The notes under the pieces are model-generated. The model did not search any database. It saw only the letters and a program-made list of their open reading frames with translations, and was not told the origin of the DNA. This document shows, piece after piece, positions 16,766 to 24,667 of a DNA stretch of 55,851 nucleotides. The stretch's first letter is position 1. Every line of letters begins with the position of its first letter. A program made the position numbers and the translations under genes. The DNA comes from a virus, in the IMG/VR virus record IMGVR_UViG_3300020473_000001, positions 1 to 55,851 of that record; one strand, 5' to 3'.

Positions 16766-17488
16766 TTAAGCTCCGTTATCTAAAAATTCTTGCCAACCCT
16801 TAGCGCGTAGCTCACACGCTGGGCACTCACCGCAACCGTAGCCCCATTCATTATAATAATCGGGGCCGTGCTTACCATTATAACAGGTATGAGTTTCATT
16901 CAGTACAATGTCTAAGAAATCATAGTCCTCAGCCATTTTGAAAGTTTGCGCTTTATCCAACCACATAAGAGGGGTTAGAATTGCAATGGTTGAGTTCGAA
17001 CCCAAATTAAGCGCGTCCTCCAATTTACGGATAAATACATCTCGACAATCAGGGTATCCACTGTAGTCGGTTTGGCACACACCAGTCATTAGATACGCCG
17101 CCCCAATTTTTTGGGCAAATGCGTGAGCCATAGTTAAAAAGAAAGCGTTCCGGTTTGGTACAAAACTAGCTGGTAGACCTTCCTTGTTAGTATGCCCTTC
17201 ACCAACATCTTGTTCACTGTTACACAGTAAAGCACTATCGCCAATTTGAATTAGGGCGTTAGTTTCAATGATGTGGTGTTCAACATTGTGCGCTTCACAT
17301 ATACTGGCGGCACTGTTTAATTCGACGCTGTGCTTTTGCCCGTAACTGAACGACACAGCTACAACCGTTTTAAAATGCTGCAAGGCCAAGCCAAGGCAAG
17401 TAACTGAATCTTGCCCGCCGGACAGCACTATCACGCAAGTGTGGTTACTGGCATCATCAGGGAGGTTTACTAATGGGTTAGGTTTCAT
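16766..17488 (-). CDS. queC: 7-cyano-7-deazaguanine (preQ0) synthase
   Basis: 240 residues, ATG at 17488 after GGAG. The PP-loop LSGGQDS is at 22-28 and the four zinc cysteines are C202, C219, C222 and C225 (CGECPAC). It converts 7-carboxy-7-deazaguanine to preQ0 with ATP and ammonia. The length is that of a stand-alone QueC: no N-terminal amidotransferase (Gat) domain is fused, unlike the Gat-QueC of phages that make deoxyarchaeosine. It ends four bases after the queE stop. Confidence 0.95.
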   Translation of the reverse strand: MKPNPLVNLPDDASNHTCVIVLSGGQDSVTCLGLALQHFKTVVAVSFSYGQKHSVELNSAASICEAHNVEHHIIETNALIQIGDSALLCNSEQDVGEGHTNKEGLPASFVPNRNAFFLTMAHAFAQKIGAAYLMTGVCQTDYSGYPDCRDVFIRKLEDALNLGSNSTIAILTPLMWLDKAQTFKMAEDYDFLDIVLNETHTCYNGKHGPDYYNEWGYGCGECPACELRAKGWQEFLDNGA

Positions 17489-17491
17489 GGT

Positions 17492-18193
17492 TTACTCCAT
17501 ATTAATGATTTTATGAACTTGCAGACATAGCGTGTAACCATGCAGCATACAAGAACGGATTGCGGCGTCAAGGTGTAAGTTATTAACCTCTTCGTCTTTG
17601 CTGTCCATAGGTTGGACATAAATTGGCCCAGTGTAATAACTAGGTGGTCTGGCAATTTTGCCAGCTTTTAAATCAAGTACACGCGAGGGTAAGCCGTCTT
17701 CAACGTCAATGTGTAGGTAACTGACCACATACTTAAACGCGGTTACATGCTCAGCCAATCCCTTATCCAACTTGCGGCTTTTTGGTGAGCAAATAATGTC
17801 AACGTTACCGTTACCCACGTACCAAGTGTCGAAAGTTGGTGGCAACGTGCCGTTAGTTTCAAATTGAATATGGAAATCTTGGCTTACCAAAAGCTCAACC
17901 AGTTCACCTAAGTGTTGGCGAAAAGGTTCACCCCCTGTAATCACAACAAGGTTAGTTGAACATTTCAACTCCTTAACCTTGTCAACTATATACTGAGGTT
18001 TGACTTTCTTTGCTCCCTGCGTGTATTCAGTGTCGCAAGCTGGGCAGGCAAGATTACAATGGGCTAGGCGAACGAAAATCGCTGGTCGCCCTGCGTGCGG
18101 CCCTTCACCTTGCATAGTAAGGAAGATTGAGTGTAGTTCGATAGTGCCGTCATAAATATGTGATTTATCGGGCGTTGGTCTTTGTAAGTTCAT
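17492..18193 (-). CDS. queE: 7-carboxy-7-deazaguanine synthase (radical SAM)
   Basis: 233 residues from the ATG at 18193, chosen because AAGGGA stands upstream; the open frame extends 66 bases more but without homology. CNLACPAC (C46, C50, C53) is the CxxxCxxC cluster site of QueE, ITGGEP the radical-SAM GGE motif, and SIFLTMQGEGPHAG the substrate-binding start. It makes CDG from 6-carboxytetrahydropterin. First gene of the que operon. Confidence 0.95.
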   Translation of the reverse strand: MNLQRPTPDKSHIYDGTIELHSIFLTMQGEGPHAGRPAIFVRLAHCNLACPACDTEYTQGAKKVKPQYIVDKVKELKCSTNLVVITGGEPFRQHLGELVELLVSQDFHIQFETNGTLPPTFDTWYVGNGNVDIICSPKSRKLDKGLAEHVTAFKYVVSYLHIDVEDGLPSRVLDLKAGKIARPPSYYTGPIYVQPMDSKDEEVNNLHLDAAIRSCMLHGYTLCLQVHKIINME

Positions 18194-18235
18194 TTTAATC
18201 CCTTGGGTTAAAAATGCTGAAAGGGTGTAACAGCT

Positions 18236-18285
18236 TAATAAAAACCCCCGCCTAGGCAAAATGGGACTTCAGTACAAGGCGGGGG
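18236..18285 (-). terminator. Intrinsic terminator before the que operon
   Basis: Read leftward, CCCCCGCCT (18285-18277) and AGGCGGGGG (18253-18245) form a nine-base stem around a 23-base loop, followed by TTTTTATT. It ends the three-paralogue unit starting near 20192. The que operon therefore needs its own promoter in 18194-18240, where I see no clear -35/-10 pair. Confidence 0.8.
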
Positions 18286-18319
18286 TGGAGCGGGGCATGG
18301 CAACCCCTAGCACACGGCT

Positions 18320-18904
18320 TTACTTTTTGGCGGCTTCGGCTGCTTTTGCAGCGGCATCCGCTTCTTTTTTGGCTTTAGCTTCGGCTTCCTTTTTAGCCTT
18401 TTCTTCAGCCTTAGCTTTCTTTTCAGCTTCACGCTCAGCTTTCTTAGCCTCACGTTCAGCTTTCTTAGCGGCCTGTTCTTCTTCGCGCTGCTTTTTCTTG
18501 GCGGCTTTTTCTTCAGCCTTGCGGGCCTTTTCAGCTTCACGCTCTTTGTCTTTAGCAATTTGAGCTTCAGACTTGATACGACCCGTTACACCGTGGAATT
18601 TACGCCAACGGCTATACTCGCAACGAACGTTTGCAGGGTTAAGGCCAAGCTTATCGGTTTCAACAAGTAGATCAGCTACCGCTACCGGAGCGCCTTTAGC
18701 TTTGCTCATTTCGTCTGCCTTATCCCATACTTGACCGCATAGTGTACCTGATAGCGGGCGGGTTACATCGTTCTGAGTAATACGCTCAGGCTTTGGTGCT
18801 TTTTCTTTTTTCTCTTCTTTTGCACCCTCTTGGGTGTCAGCACCTGGACGGGTTGAAAGCGCTAGTGATTGCGCGAATGCTACTGCTAGTGATTTCTTTT
18901 TCAT
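18320..18904 (-). CDS. Protein with N-terminal paralogous domain and long Lys/Glu/Ala helix
   Basis: 194 residues. Residues about 48-110 carry a domain (SGTLCGQVWDKAD, NVRCEYSRWRKFHGVTGR) that also ends the protein coded at 19599-20192. From about residue 115 to the end it is nearly all K, E, A and R, typical of a stable single alpha helix or a histone-H1-like tail. The N-terminus (MKKKSLAVAFAQSLALS) is hydrophobic-basic but not a convincing signal peptide. Abundant DNA-associated or architectural protein is a plausible guess. Confidence 0.7.
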   Translation of the reverse strand: MKKKSLAVAFAQSLALSTRPGADTQEGAKEEKKEKAPKPERITQNDVTRPLSGTLCGQVWDKADEMSKAKGAPVAVADLLVETDKLGLNPANVRCEYSRWRKFHGVTGRIKSEAQIAKDKEREAEKARKAEEKAAKKKQREEEQAAKKAEREAKKAEREAEKKAKAEEKAKKEAEAKAKKEADAAAKAAEAAKK

Positions 18905-19009
18905 TGTAATAGTTCCTAAAACGATTAATTGAGTAAATGATTACTGTTTGCGCCAGTGAGTAAAGCTTATTATTGGACGGGCGACTTTGCAACCCCCGCC
19001 ACGCACACA

Positions 19010-19585
19010 TTATCCGAGTTGAAGTTGTTTTTGCCATGCGCCAAGTGTGGTGCTGCATGTAGTACGTTTTACCCCCTGCGGCTCAAGCTCATCCATTATG
19101 GCCTTACGCATACGACCGATTTCTTTAGGGTCTGTTGGTTTGCCCAGTTCGGCCCACTTTTTGTCGGCATATTCAAAAATAAGCTCGCGTTGTCCGCTGC
19201 TGCGCTTACCTGTGCCGCCTGTACGCTGCACACTGGGCGCTGTATCTTTAGGACGCTCGTTTGCATTGGGTTGGCTAGGTTCGCGCCCCAGCTTGCCGTA
19301 CAGGGCCGTACAATCCGTATCGTCCATTAAGTTACTAACGGCATTATATACGAGGCCAAACATCATTTCCCAACCTTCACAACGTTTGGGTATCGGGTCA
19401 CCTGTTGTGTTGGCGTAAATACGCTTAAGCTCTTCAGTATTAAAACCCTTTAAACCATCAAAAGTGACGTCATTAACGTAATAGTTGTTACGCGGTAGTA
19501 AAATATCCGCCCAGTAGAAAAGCTGCTGCGCAGTGGCAGCGGCTTTTATAGCTTTCATATTATCCGTATCGATTAATACTAACAT
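19010..19585 (-). CDS. Protein with C-terminal paralogous domain, unknown
   Basis: 191 residues from the ATG at 19585 (MLVLIDTDNM), chosen for its AAGGGGG site; the frame is open 63 bases upstream inside the previous gene. The N-terminal 100 residues are unassigned. The last 60 (SGQRELIFEYADKKWAELG, then TTCSTTLGAWQKQL) resemble the domain shared by its two neighbours, with the same W/A...W spacing. Function unknown. Confidence 0.7.
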   Translation of the reverse strand: MLVLIDTDNMKAIKAAATAQQLFYWADILLPRNNYYVNDVTFDGLKGFNTEELKRIYANTTGDPIPKRCEGWEMMFGLVYNAVSNLMDDTDCTALYGKLGREPSQPNANERPKDTAPSVQRTGGTGKRSSGQRELIFEYADKKWAELGKPTDPKEIGRMRKAIMDELEPQGVKRTTCSTTLGAWQKQLQLG

Positions 19586-19598
19586 TTCCAAAACCCCC

Positions 19599-20192
19599 TT
19601 ACTTACGGCCCTTGAAGCCCATCCAATTTCTCCAGCGGTAAAGCTCAATGCTTACGTTGTTGAAGTTATGCCCGTTATCTTCGGCCCACTGCTTTAGCTT
19701 GCTTGGTGTGGGAACTACGCCCGCTTCATTATAATAACTTTCGCATTTTTCCCAAACTGCTGCACACTTGCCGCCCGCACTAGGACGTTTAATGCCGTTA
19801 CGCTCCTCGCGGTCTTTTTCGATTTTTAAACCTTTGCCAGTTGGTGCGGTTGTTTTAGCTGGTTTAACAACCTCACCGAACTCGTGGTCGCAACCTAGGC
19901 AAAGGTATTCCTTTTTAATTGCCGCTTCGGGTGCTTTTTCCTGCTTAGCAATAAGCTTTTGTGTTTCATAGTCACTTACCCCATTGCTTAGGTGGATGCC
20001 GCAATCCGGGCAATGGCTAAAACCTGGAACAGTTTCATCTAAGAATTCTTCATTTAGTTGGTCGTTATGTTCAGCTGTAGCGTGGAACATCCAACGACCT
20101 TCAGCATTTTCTACCAGTGCGAATTGTTCGTCGCTTTCGAATTGCTTACGTGCTGCGCGGCGTGCGTTTGATTTGTTGCTATATGTTTTCAT
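19599..20192 (-). CDS. Zinc-ribbon protein with C-terminal paralogous domain
   Basis: 197 residues. CPDC and CLGC at about 61-64 and 97-100 form a zinc ribbon. The basic N-terminus is KTYSNKSNARRAARKQ. The last 65 residues (CAAVWEKCESYYNEAG, NVSIELYRWRNWMGFKGR) match the domain of the 18320-18904 protein. A nucleic-acid-binding role is likely from the ribbon and basic residues. It is first in a three-gene unit driven by the promoter near 20250-20278. Confidence 0.7.
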   Translation of the reverse strand: MKTYSNKSNARRAARKQFESDEQFALVENAEGRWMFHATAEHNDQLNEEFLDETVPGFSHCPDCGIHLSNGVSDYETQKLIAKQEKAPEAAIKKEYLCLGCDHEFGEVVKPAKTTAPTGKGLKIEKDREERNGIKRPSAGGKCAAVWEKCESYYNEAGVVPTPSKLKQWAEDNGHNFNNVSIELYRWRNWMGFKGRK

Positions 20193-20246
20193 AATGAAGT
20201 CCCGTTGTAATTTGCTTTACATGTTGGCTTGTTTGCCTCCGATGTG

Positions 20247-20278
20247 TGTATAATGCCGGAACGGGACTTAGGATGCAA
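20247..20278 (-). promoter_or_regulatory. Leftward sigma70-type promoter of the shared early class
   Basis: Read leftward: TTGCAT (20278-20273), 17-base spacer, CATTAT (20255-20250) or overlapping TATACA, then CACAT. TTCCGG-NANTATACACACAT is almost identical to the rightward promoter at 36386-36413. The rest of the 139-base gap holds no gene. Confidence 0.75.
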
Positions 20279-20331
20279 CAACTTTTAGGAAAAAATTCAA
20301 AAAAGATGTAATTAATTTTTAAGTGCTTGTT

Positions 20332-20541
20332 TTAAAAGGGAATATCTAATTCCCAATGTTCACAACCTTTAGCTATGACCACAATAGGCGGCTTTGCTTT
20401 AAATTTACCGCACTGGTCATTGGGCTTATCACAATGGGCGCAGTTCTCGCATGTACGTATAACACCGCTCGCCGCCATCGATTCCTGAACCTCGCTGTAA
20501 CTCTGGCTGTGTATAAATTGGTTATTGCTACTATTAGGCAT
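20332..20541 (-). CDS. Small cysteine-rich protein, unknown
   Basis: 69 residues overlapping the helicase gene end by eight bases. The pattern CENCAHC ... CGKFKAKPP ... GCEHWELDIPF resembles small Cys-rich phage proteins (CxNCxxxxxxxCxxF...W) of unknown function that may bind zinc. Coupled expression with the helicase is likely. Confidence 0.7.
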   Translation of the reverse strand: MPNSSNNQFIHSQSYSEVQESMAASGVIRTCENCAHCDKPNDQCGKFKAKPPIVVIAKGCEHWELDIPF

Positions 20542-22243
20542 TGCTTAATTCCTCATCGTATTCAACATGTAAAATATCAGGGTATGGTTTACGGTTTGTC
20601 CAAACTCTTATCCACTTGGGAGTCCTTACCTCTCCGAAACGGGCCTGCGCCTCGGACGTATTTTCAGGTACATTATCTTCTTCGTTGGTAGCTTTGCGCC
20701 ACCAGTCTCGGCTTTTCTTCTTAGCCCAACCCTCGTGCTCAAGGCATAGCGGTTGGCTAAACTTGCGCAACCCGCATTGATAAGTCACCATTAATAGCGG
20801 GCCTTTAGCACTAGCTTTGGCAACGTATGTCACAAAGTCTACTTTAAACTCCTCAACAACGGGGTCAGGTTTCGATTTACCCTTACGCTTCACAAGTTCT
20901 TCATCGCTAGCCTTGGCCTGGAACTTAATTTCGGGAGGGAATTCTTTACCACAGTGAGGGCAGAACCGTAAGCTGGCATGAATGTACATATTACAAGCGC
21001 GGTCTTTTTCCTTATTGTAACCATCACATTCGCGCACAGGGGCTTCACCGCCGCCTTTCTTTTTAGCCTCTGGTATTCTTGGGTCGTTAATTGGGCCTAG
21101 GCGCTTAGTGTTGCCAGCAAAGTCCAATACTAAGCAGTCAGGCTTTTCACCGTACTGTATGGCGTCTAAACGCCCCTGTTGTGTGGTTAAATCGTAACCC
21201 TCGGCATAATATGGACGTGTTCCACGCCCTAATATCTGCACCCACAATCCGGGACTTTCTGTAGCCCGCAGTATACCCAACATATCTATAAAGGGCGCGT
21301 CAAAGCCCGTAGTTAGAACGCCCATATTAACTAGGGCGGTTATTTCCTTATTAAGAAATGCCTTAATGTTAGCATCACGCTCATCGTTGCTCATTTTGCT
21401 GTGTACAGCCGCAGCACTAACGCCTTGCGCCTTAAGTTCTTCAACAATGTGGTTAACATGTTCAACCCCAGTGGTAAAAATCAACCAGTGTTTGCGGTCA
21501 TCATTTTCACCGTACCATATCATTTCCTGCACAGCCTCACGAGTGATGCGCTCTTGGTCGCTAACTTTCTGTAGCTGCTTACTATTGAAGTCGCCTTGCT
21601 GTCTACCAACCTTGCTAACATCAATTTCAACTTCGGTCTTTTTAGGGGTCAGCATAGTTAAGTAACCTTGGTCAAAAAACCAGTTGAACGCCTCCATGAC
21701 CGTCATATCGCAGCATATATCATCGAATAGCCCGCCTTCATCTGTAATTAAACCCATACCAACCCGATAAGGGGTTGCTGTAAGGCCGATTACTTTCAGG
21801 TTGGGGTTTACCTTTTTTAGCAAGGCCAAGGTTTTGCGGTACATGGTGTTAGAATTTCTTGGTATTAAATGGCATTCATCCACAAACACAAGATCGATAT
21901 GGCCGAAGTGGTGGGCGGCACGGTACACAGACGCTACACCCCCGAAGGTTATAGGATAGTTTGTTTCCTTACGGCCTAGACCAGCTGAGTAAATGCCCAC
22001 CGGAGCCATAGGCCATAATTTTAGTAACTTGTCATAATTTTGTTCTATAAGTTCCTTTACGTGCGTCAGCATCATAATGCGCTGGCCCTTGTACTGGGAC
22101 ATAGCGCGTCTGATAAACTCTGCAATAACGATAGACTTACCCGTACCCGTAGGCATGGCAATCACGGGGTTGCCCGTGTTGCCTTCCATAAAGTAGCGGA
22201 AAATCTCATTTATACCGTATTCTTGATAATCGCGCGGTTTCAT
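20534..22243 (-). CDS. DEAD/DEAH-box superfamily 2 helicase with zinc-finger tail
   Basis: 569 residues. Walker A PTGTGKS (31-37), motif II DECH (122-125), motif III TAT in GLTATPYR, and the helicase C-terminal domain with TTGFDAP and QILGRGTRP. A CxxC pair region (ACNMYIHASLRFCPHCGKEF) adds a zinc finger. It is the usual SF2 helicase of phage replication and recombination modules and follows the Cas4-like nuclease gene. Confidence 0.92.
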   Translation of the reverse strand: MKPRDYQEYGINEIFRYFMEGNTGNPVIAMPTGTGKSIVIAEFIRRAMSQYKGQRIMMLTHVKELIEQNYDKLLKLWPMAPVGIYSAGLGRKETNYPITFGGVASVYRAAHHFGHIDLVFVDECHLIPRNSNTMYRKTLALLKKVNPNLKVIGLTATPYRVGMGLITDEGGLFDDICCDMTVMEAFNWFFDQGYLTMLTPKKTEVEIDVSKVGRQQGDFNSKQLQKVSDQERITREAVQEMIWYGENDDRKHWLIFTTGVEHVNHIVEELKAQGVSAAAVHSKMSNDERDANIKAFLNKEITALVNMGVLTTGFDAPFIDMLGILRATESPGLWVQILGRGTRPYYAEGYDLTTQQGRLDAIQYGEKPDCLVLDFAGNTKRLGPINDPRIPEAKKKGGGEAPVRECDGYNKEKDRACNMYIHASLRFCPHCGKEFPPEIKFQAKASDEELVKRKGKSKPDPVVEEFKVDFVTYVAKASAKGPLLMVTYQCGLRKFSQPLCLEHEGWAKKKSRDWWRKATNEEDNVPENTSEAQARFGEVRTPKWIRVWTNRKPYPDILHVEYDEELSNA

Positions 22244-22263
22244 TCTTTAAGACAACCCTTTAT

Positions 22264-23325
22264 TTAGAACTCAGACTCGGCGCGTGTATAGCCTTTTTCC
22301 AGCAACGCTGCGCTAGTAAGGTCGTTCGGCCCTTGCTTAATTCTCTTTCCAGCTCGGGTGACGTATTCAGCAAAAAGCTCCCCGCCATCATCGCATCCGC
22401 CTCCAACGAACGACCATGCTGGTAAAAGTTGAGGGTTAAATACGTGTCGCTGGCAACCAGTTCGCTGACTAACCTTGCTTTTAATGGCGTCTCCACCAAT
22501 TGCACAGCTCCAAGTCCCATCTCGTTCAGCTGTGCTGTGACTGCAAGTCCGACAGTTGATTTGCGGAATATTTTTACCATGACACACTCCATTCTGCTCA
22601 CACCATTTACACTTATAAAAGCTAGGTGAATTATGTAACTTAGGCTCAGGCTCACAAACGAAAATAATACGCTCGGCCCTGTCCTTGTATTTCACTGCTG
22701 TATCGTGGTCATACTCAATAACCTCAGCGTACAGCTCGTCGTCGTTCTTATTGACCGCCATATAAAGGCCGTAAGGCAAATTATAATAGTGCATACACTC
22801 TTGCATCTGCACGTAATGGTCGAACTTAGTTGCCCGCACCCCTTTAGTTTTTAACTCACGAAAGCTTTTGTCGTTGTGTGTTTTAAACTCGGTATATGCT
22901 GGTTTTCCCTCGGGTATATCCGGAATACCCGTGGCAATGCCGTCAAGGGCGCTTCCGTAATGCCCTCCAAAATCTGAAACTCTAAACTGCCCACCTTCTT
23001 CGGTTTCAAACCATAGGTTAACCCCTTCAACCAACATGAGCAACGAAAGGAAACGTGCTTCTTCCAGGTGACCACGATTAAACAGCCTATGAATTCGCGG
23101 CGGGAATTTTGGCACTGTACACCATAACCAACGAAGCTGAACTTTGCGGGCACAATCATCACCTATGCCTGAAATTCCTAAGTGGCTGCGGAATGGGTTA
23201 TCCTCACCCCTATAAGCGTCTTCCATCTTTGGTAGTAGCTTTTTAAGAGCTACTCGAAAAGCTGCACCCGCATCTTTCTCAATAGCCTTGTCAATGGCTT
23301 CAACTGTTTTAGTTGCTAATTGCAT
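22264..23325 (-). CDS. Cas4/RecB-like PD-(D/E)XK exonuclease
   Basis: 353 residues. Nuclease core: FNRGHLEEARFLSLL, GSALDGIATG, YTEFKTH (E and K of the motif) and YVQMQECMHYY (QxxxY motif). Cysteines in CKWCEQNGVC and CRTCSH could hold an iron-sulfur cluster or zinc, as in Cas4. It probably resects DNA ends for the neighbouring Sak4-like annealing system. Confidence 0.85.
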   Translation of the reverse strand: MQLATKTVEAIDKAIEKDAGAAFRVALKKLLPKMEDAYRGEDNPFRSHLGISGIGDDCARKVQLRWLWCTVPKFPPRIHRLFNRGHLEEARFLSLLMLVEGVNLWFETEEGGQFRVSDFGGHYGSALDGIATGIPDIPEGKPAYTEFKTHNDKSFRELKTKGVRATKFDHYVQMQECMHYYNLPYGLYMAVNKNDDELYAEVIEYDHDTAVKYKDRAERIIFVCEPEPKLHNSPSFYKCKWCEQNGVCHGKNIPQINCRTCSHSTAERDGTWSCAIGGDAIKSKVSQRTGCQRHVFNPQLLPAWSFVGGGCDDGGELFAEYVTRAGKRIKQGPNDLTSAALLEKGYTRAESEF

Positions 23326-23786
23326 TACATTCTTTTCCTTCTAAGTTGCCCGCGCTTCGATACTTTACGCCCTTTATGGTGGGTAACACGGTTGAATTTT
23401 TTACCAGTAAGCGCCTGATGAAACTGCTTACTATGTTGAATCAACTGAGAACATTGTTGGGAGTTAAACCGCGAAATATGCCCTGATTCCTCATCACAAC
23501 ACATAACGTCCCGTAACCAAGCGTAAGCCTCCTTTCGCGTTATTAATCCGCCCCGCCATAGCTTATCAAAGTGTTTATGGGCTTCGTAACGCGACCGTCT
23601 AGTTTCTTTATCTCCCATCTTACCCATCGCAAGGAACGTTTGTTTATGGCAAGATACAGCCGCTTTACAATTTGTACAATAATAGATGTAAGGCCAATCC
23701 CCTTTATCAGTTCCATATAAGACGTGGTTCCGCGTTAGCTTTATATGAAGCGAACCGCAGTTATCGCAATAAATTGGTTTTCTCAT
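23325..23786 (-). CDS. Zinc-finger protein, DUF3268 type
   Basis: 153 residues. YCDNCGS and YYCTNCKAAVSCHK are the two CxxC knuckles of DUF3268, followed by DKETRRSRYEAHKHFDKLW. I chose the ATG at 23786: the in-frame GTG/ATG further up falls inside the terminator hairpin at 23799-23824. The C-terminus is strongly basic. The family is usually found near phage recombination genes and has no proven role. It overlaps the nuclease gene by one base. Confidence 0.8.
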   Translation of the reverse strand: MRKPIYCDNCGSLHIKLTRNHVLYGTDKGDWPYIYYCTNCKAAVSCHKQTFLAMGKMGDKETRRSRYEAHKHFDKLWRGGLITRKEAYAWLRDVMCCDEESGHISRFNSQQCSQLIQHSKQFHQALTGKKFNRVTHHKGRKVSKRGQLRRKRM

Positions 23787-23798
23787 CCTATCCCTCGA

Positions 23799-23824
23799 TA
23801 AAAAAGGGGTCAACTTAGACCCCT
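23799..23824 (-). terminator. Intrinsic terminator after the DUF669 gene
   Basis: Read leftward, GGGGTC-taagtt-GACCCC is followed by TTTTTT. It separates the Sak4/DUF669 unit from the zinc-finger/nuclease/helicase unit. Confidence 0.85.
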
Positions 23825-23858
23825 TGGCTTACTCTGAAATCATCAGTGTTACCTGATC

Positions 23859-24641
23859 TTATTGGCCCTGCATCCATGGAGCTTGACCGTTTTGGGCTGC
23901 TTGTTGCCCAGCTTGGTCGGTGCTTTGCTGTTGCTGCTGTAGCTCAGGCGCTGGCCCTTGTTGCTGCTGGCCCTGTGCTTGCCCCTGCTGCCCTACCTGC
24001 TGTTGCTGGGCTTGTGGGTTAGCATTTTGCCAACCGCCTTGCTGCTGGCCCTGTGCTTGGCCCTGTGGGGCGGCTTGCTGTTGCTGCTGTTGTTGCTGCT
24101 GTTGTTGTGGGGCAAAGTTACCCTGCTGCTGTTGCATGTTCATCTGTTGTTGCTGTGGGGCGGCTTGCTGTTGCTGTTGCTGTGGAGCGAAACCGCCACC
24201 CTGCGGGCCTTGCGGTGCTGGTTGGCCTGCACCTACTTGGCCTTCAGCGGTACGGTAGCCTTTCACTTCGTTACTAGGCTCTGGATAATCATCAGTTGGT
24301 TTGGTTAAACCCACCTTAACATCAAGGGGCAAGTTGTGAAGTTGTTGGCTATCTTGTAGCTGTAGCACGCCGACCGCGTGGCAGATAGCTGATAGCGTAT
24401 TGTTTGCAATTTCTACCGCAGTTGGGTTCGGGTTGTTAATGTTCAAACGGTCCCAAATCTTACGGCCCGCGTACTGCTGCGGTGCAATAATTTCGATAGT
24501 TAGCTCAAGGTACGAACCTGTGCCAGCCTTTGTCGGCTTAAGCTCTGAGTCTGTGATTTTACCTGTGTACCAACCTGGAACAAGGTTCTCAAATGCTTGT
24601 TGCGGTTCGTGCTCTTGGGCGTTGAAATTTAATCCAGCCAT
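23859..24641 (-). CDS. DUF669-type single-strand-binding-like protein with long glutamine-rich tail
   Basis: 260 residues. Residues 1-130 form the DUF669 core (LVPGWYTGKITDSELK, GSYLELTIEI, GRKIWDRLNI), proposed to act as SSB in Sak4 systems. From about residue 140 the chain is mostly Gln with Gly, Pro and Ala, ending in PWMQGQ, which mimics the short hydrophobic tip that bacterial SSB uses to recruit partners. The poly-Q stretch (longest run ten) is unusual for a phage and would be prone to length changes. It lies directly after the Sak4-like ATPase gene. Confidence 0.8.
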   Translation of the reverse strand: MAGLNFNAQEHEPQQAFENLVPGWYTGKITDSELKPTKAGTGSYLELTIEIIAPQQYAGRKIWDRLNINNPNPTAVEIANNTLSAICHAVGVLQLQDSQQLHNLPLDVKVGLTKPTDDYPEPSNEVKGYRTAEGQVGAGQPAPQGPQGGGFAPQQQQQQAAPQQQQMNMQQQQGNFAPQQQQQQQQQQQAAPQGQAQGQQQGGWQNANPQAQQQQVGQQGQAQGQQQQGPAPELQQQQQSTDQAGQQAAQNGQAPWMQGQ

Positions 24642-24667
24642 GTTTTTATTCCTATATTTAAGTTAAC

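Noticed and set aside
18307-18558. Lys/Pro/Arg-rich open frame inside the K/E/A helix gene
   Set aside because: Low-complexity shadow of the real gene in a shifted frame; the other frame carries the paralogous domain and the ribosome site.
22260-22655. 131-codon leftward open frame overlapping the Cas4-like nuclease
   Set aside because: Out of frame with the nuclease, whose conserved motifs cover the same bases.
23920-24308. Long Leu/Cys-rich open frames opposite the glutamine-rich gene
   Set aside because: They are mirror images of CAG/CAA repeats on the other strand and have no ribosome site or family resemblance.
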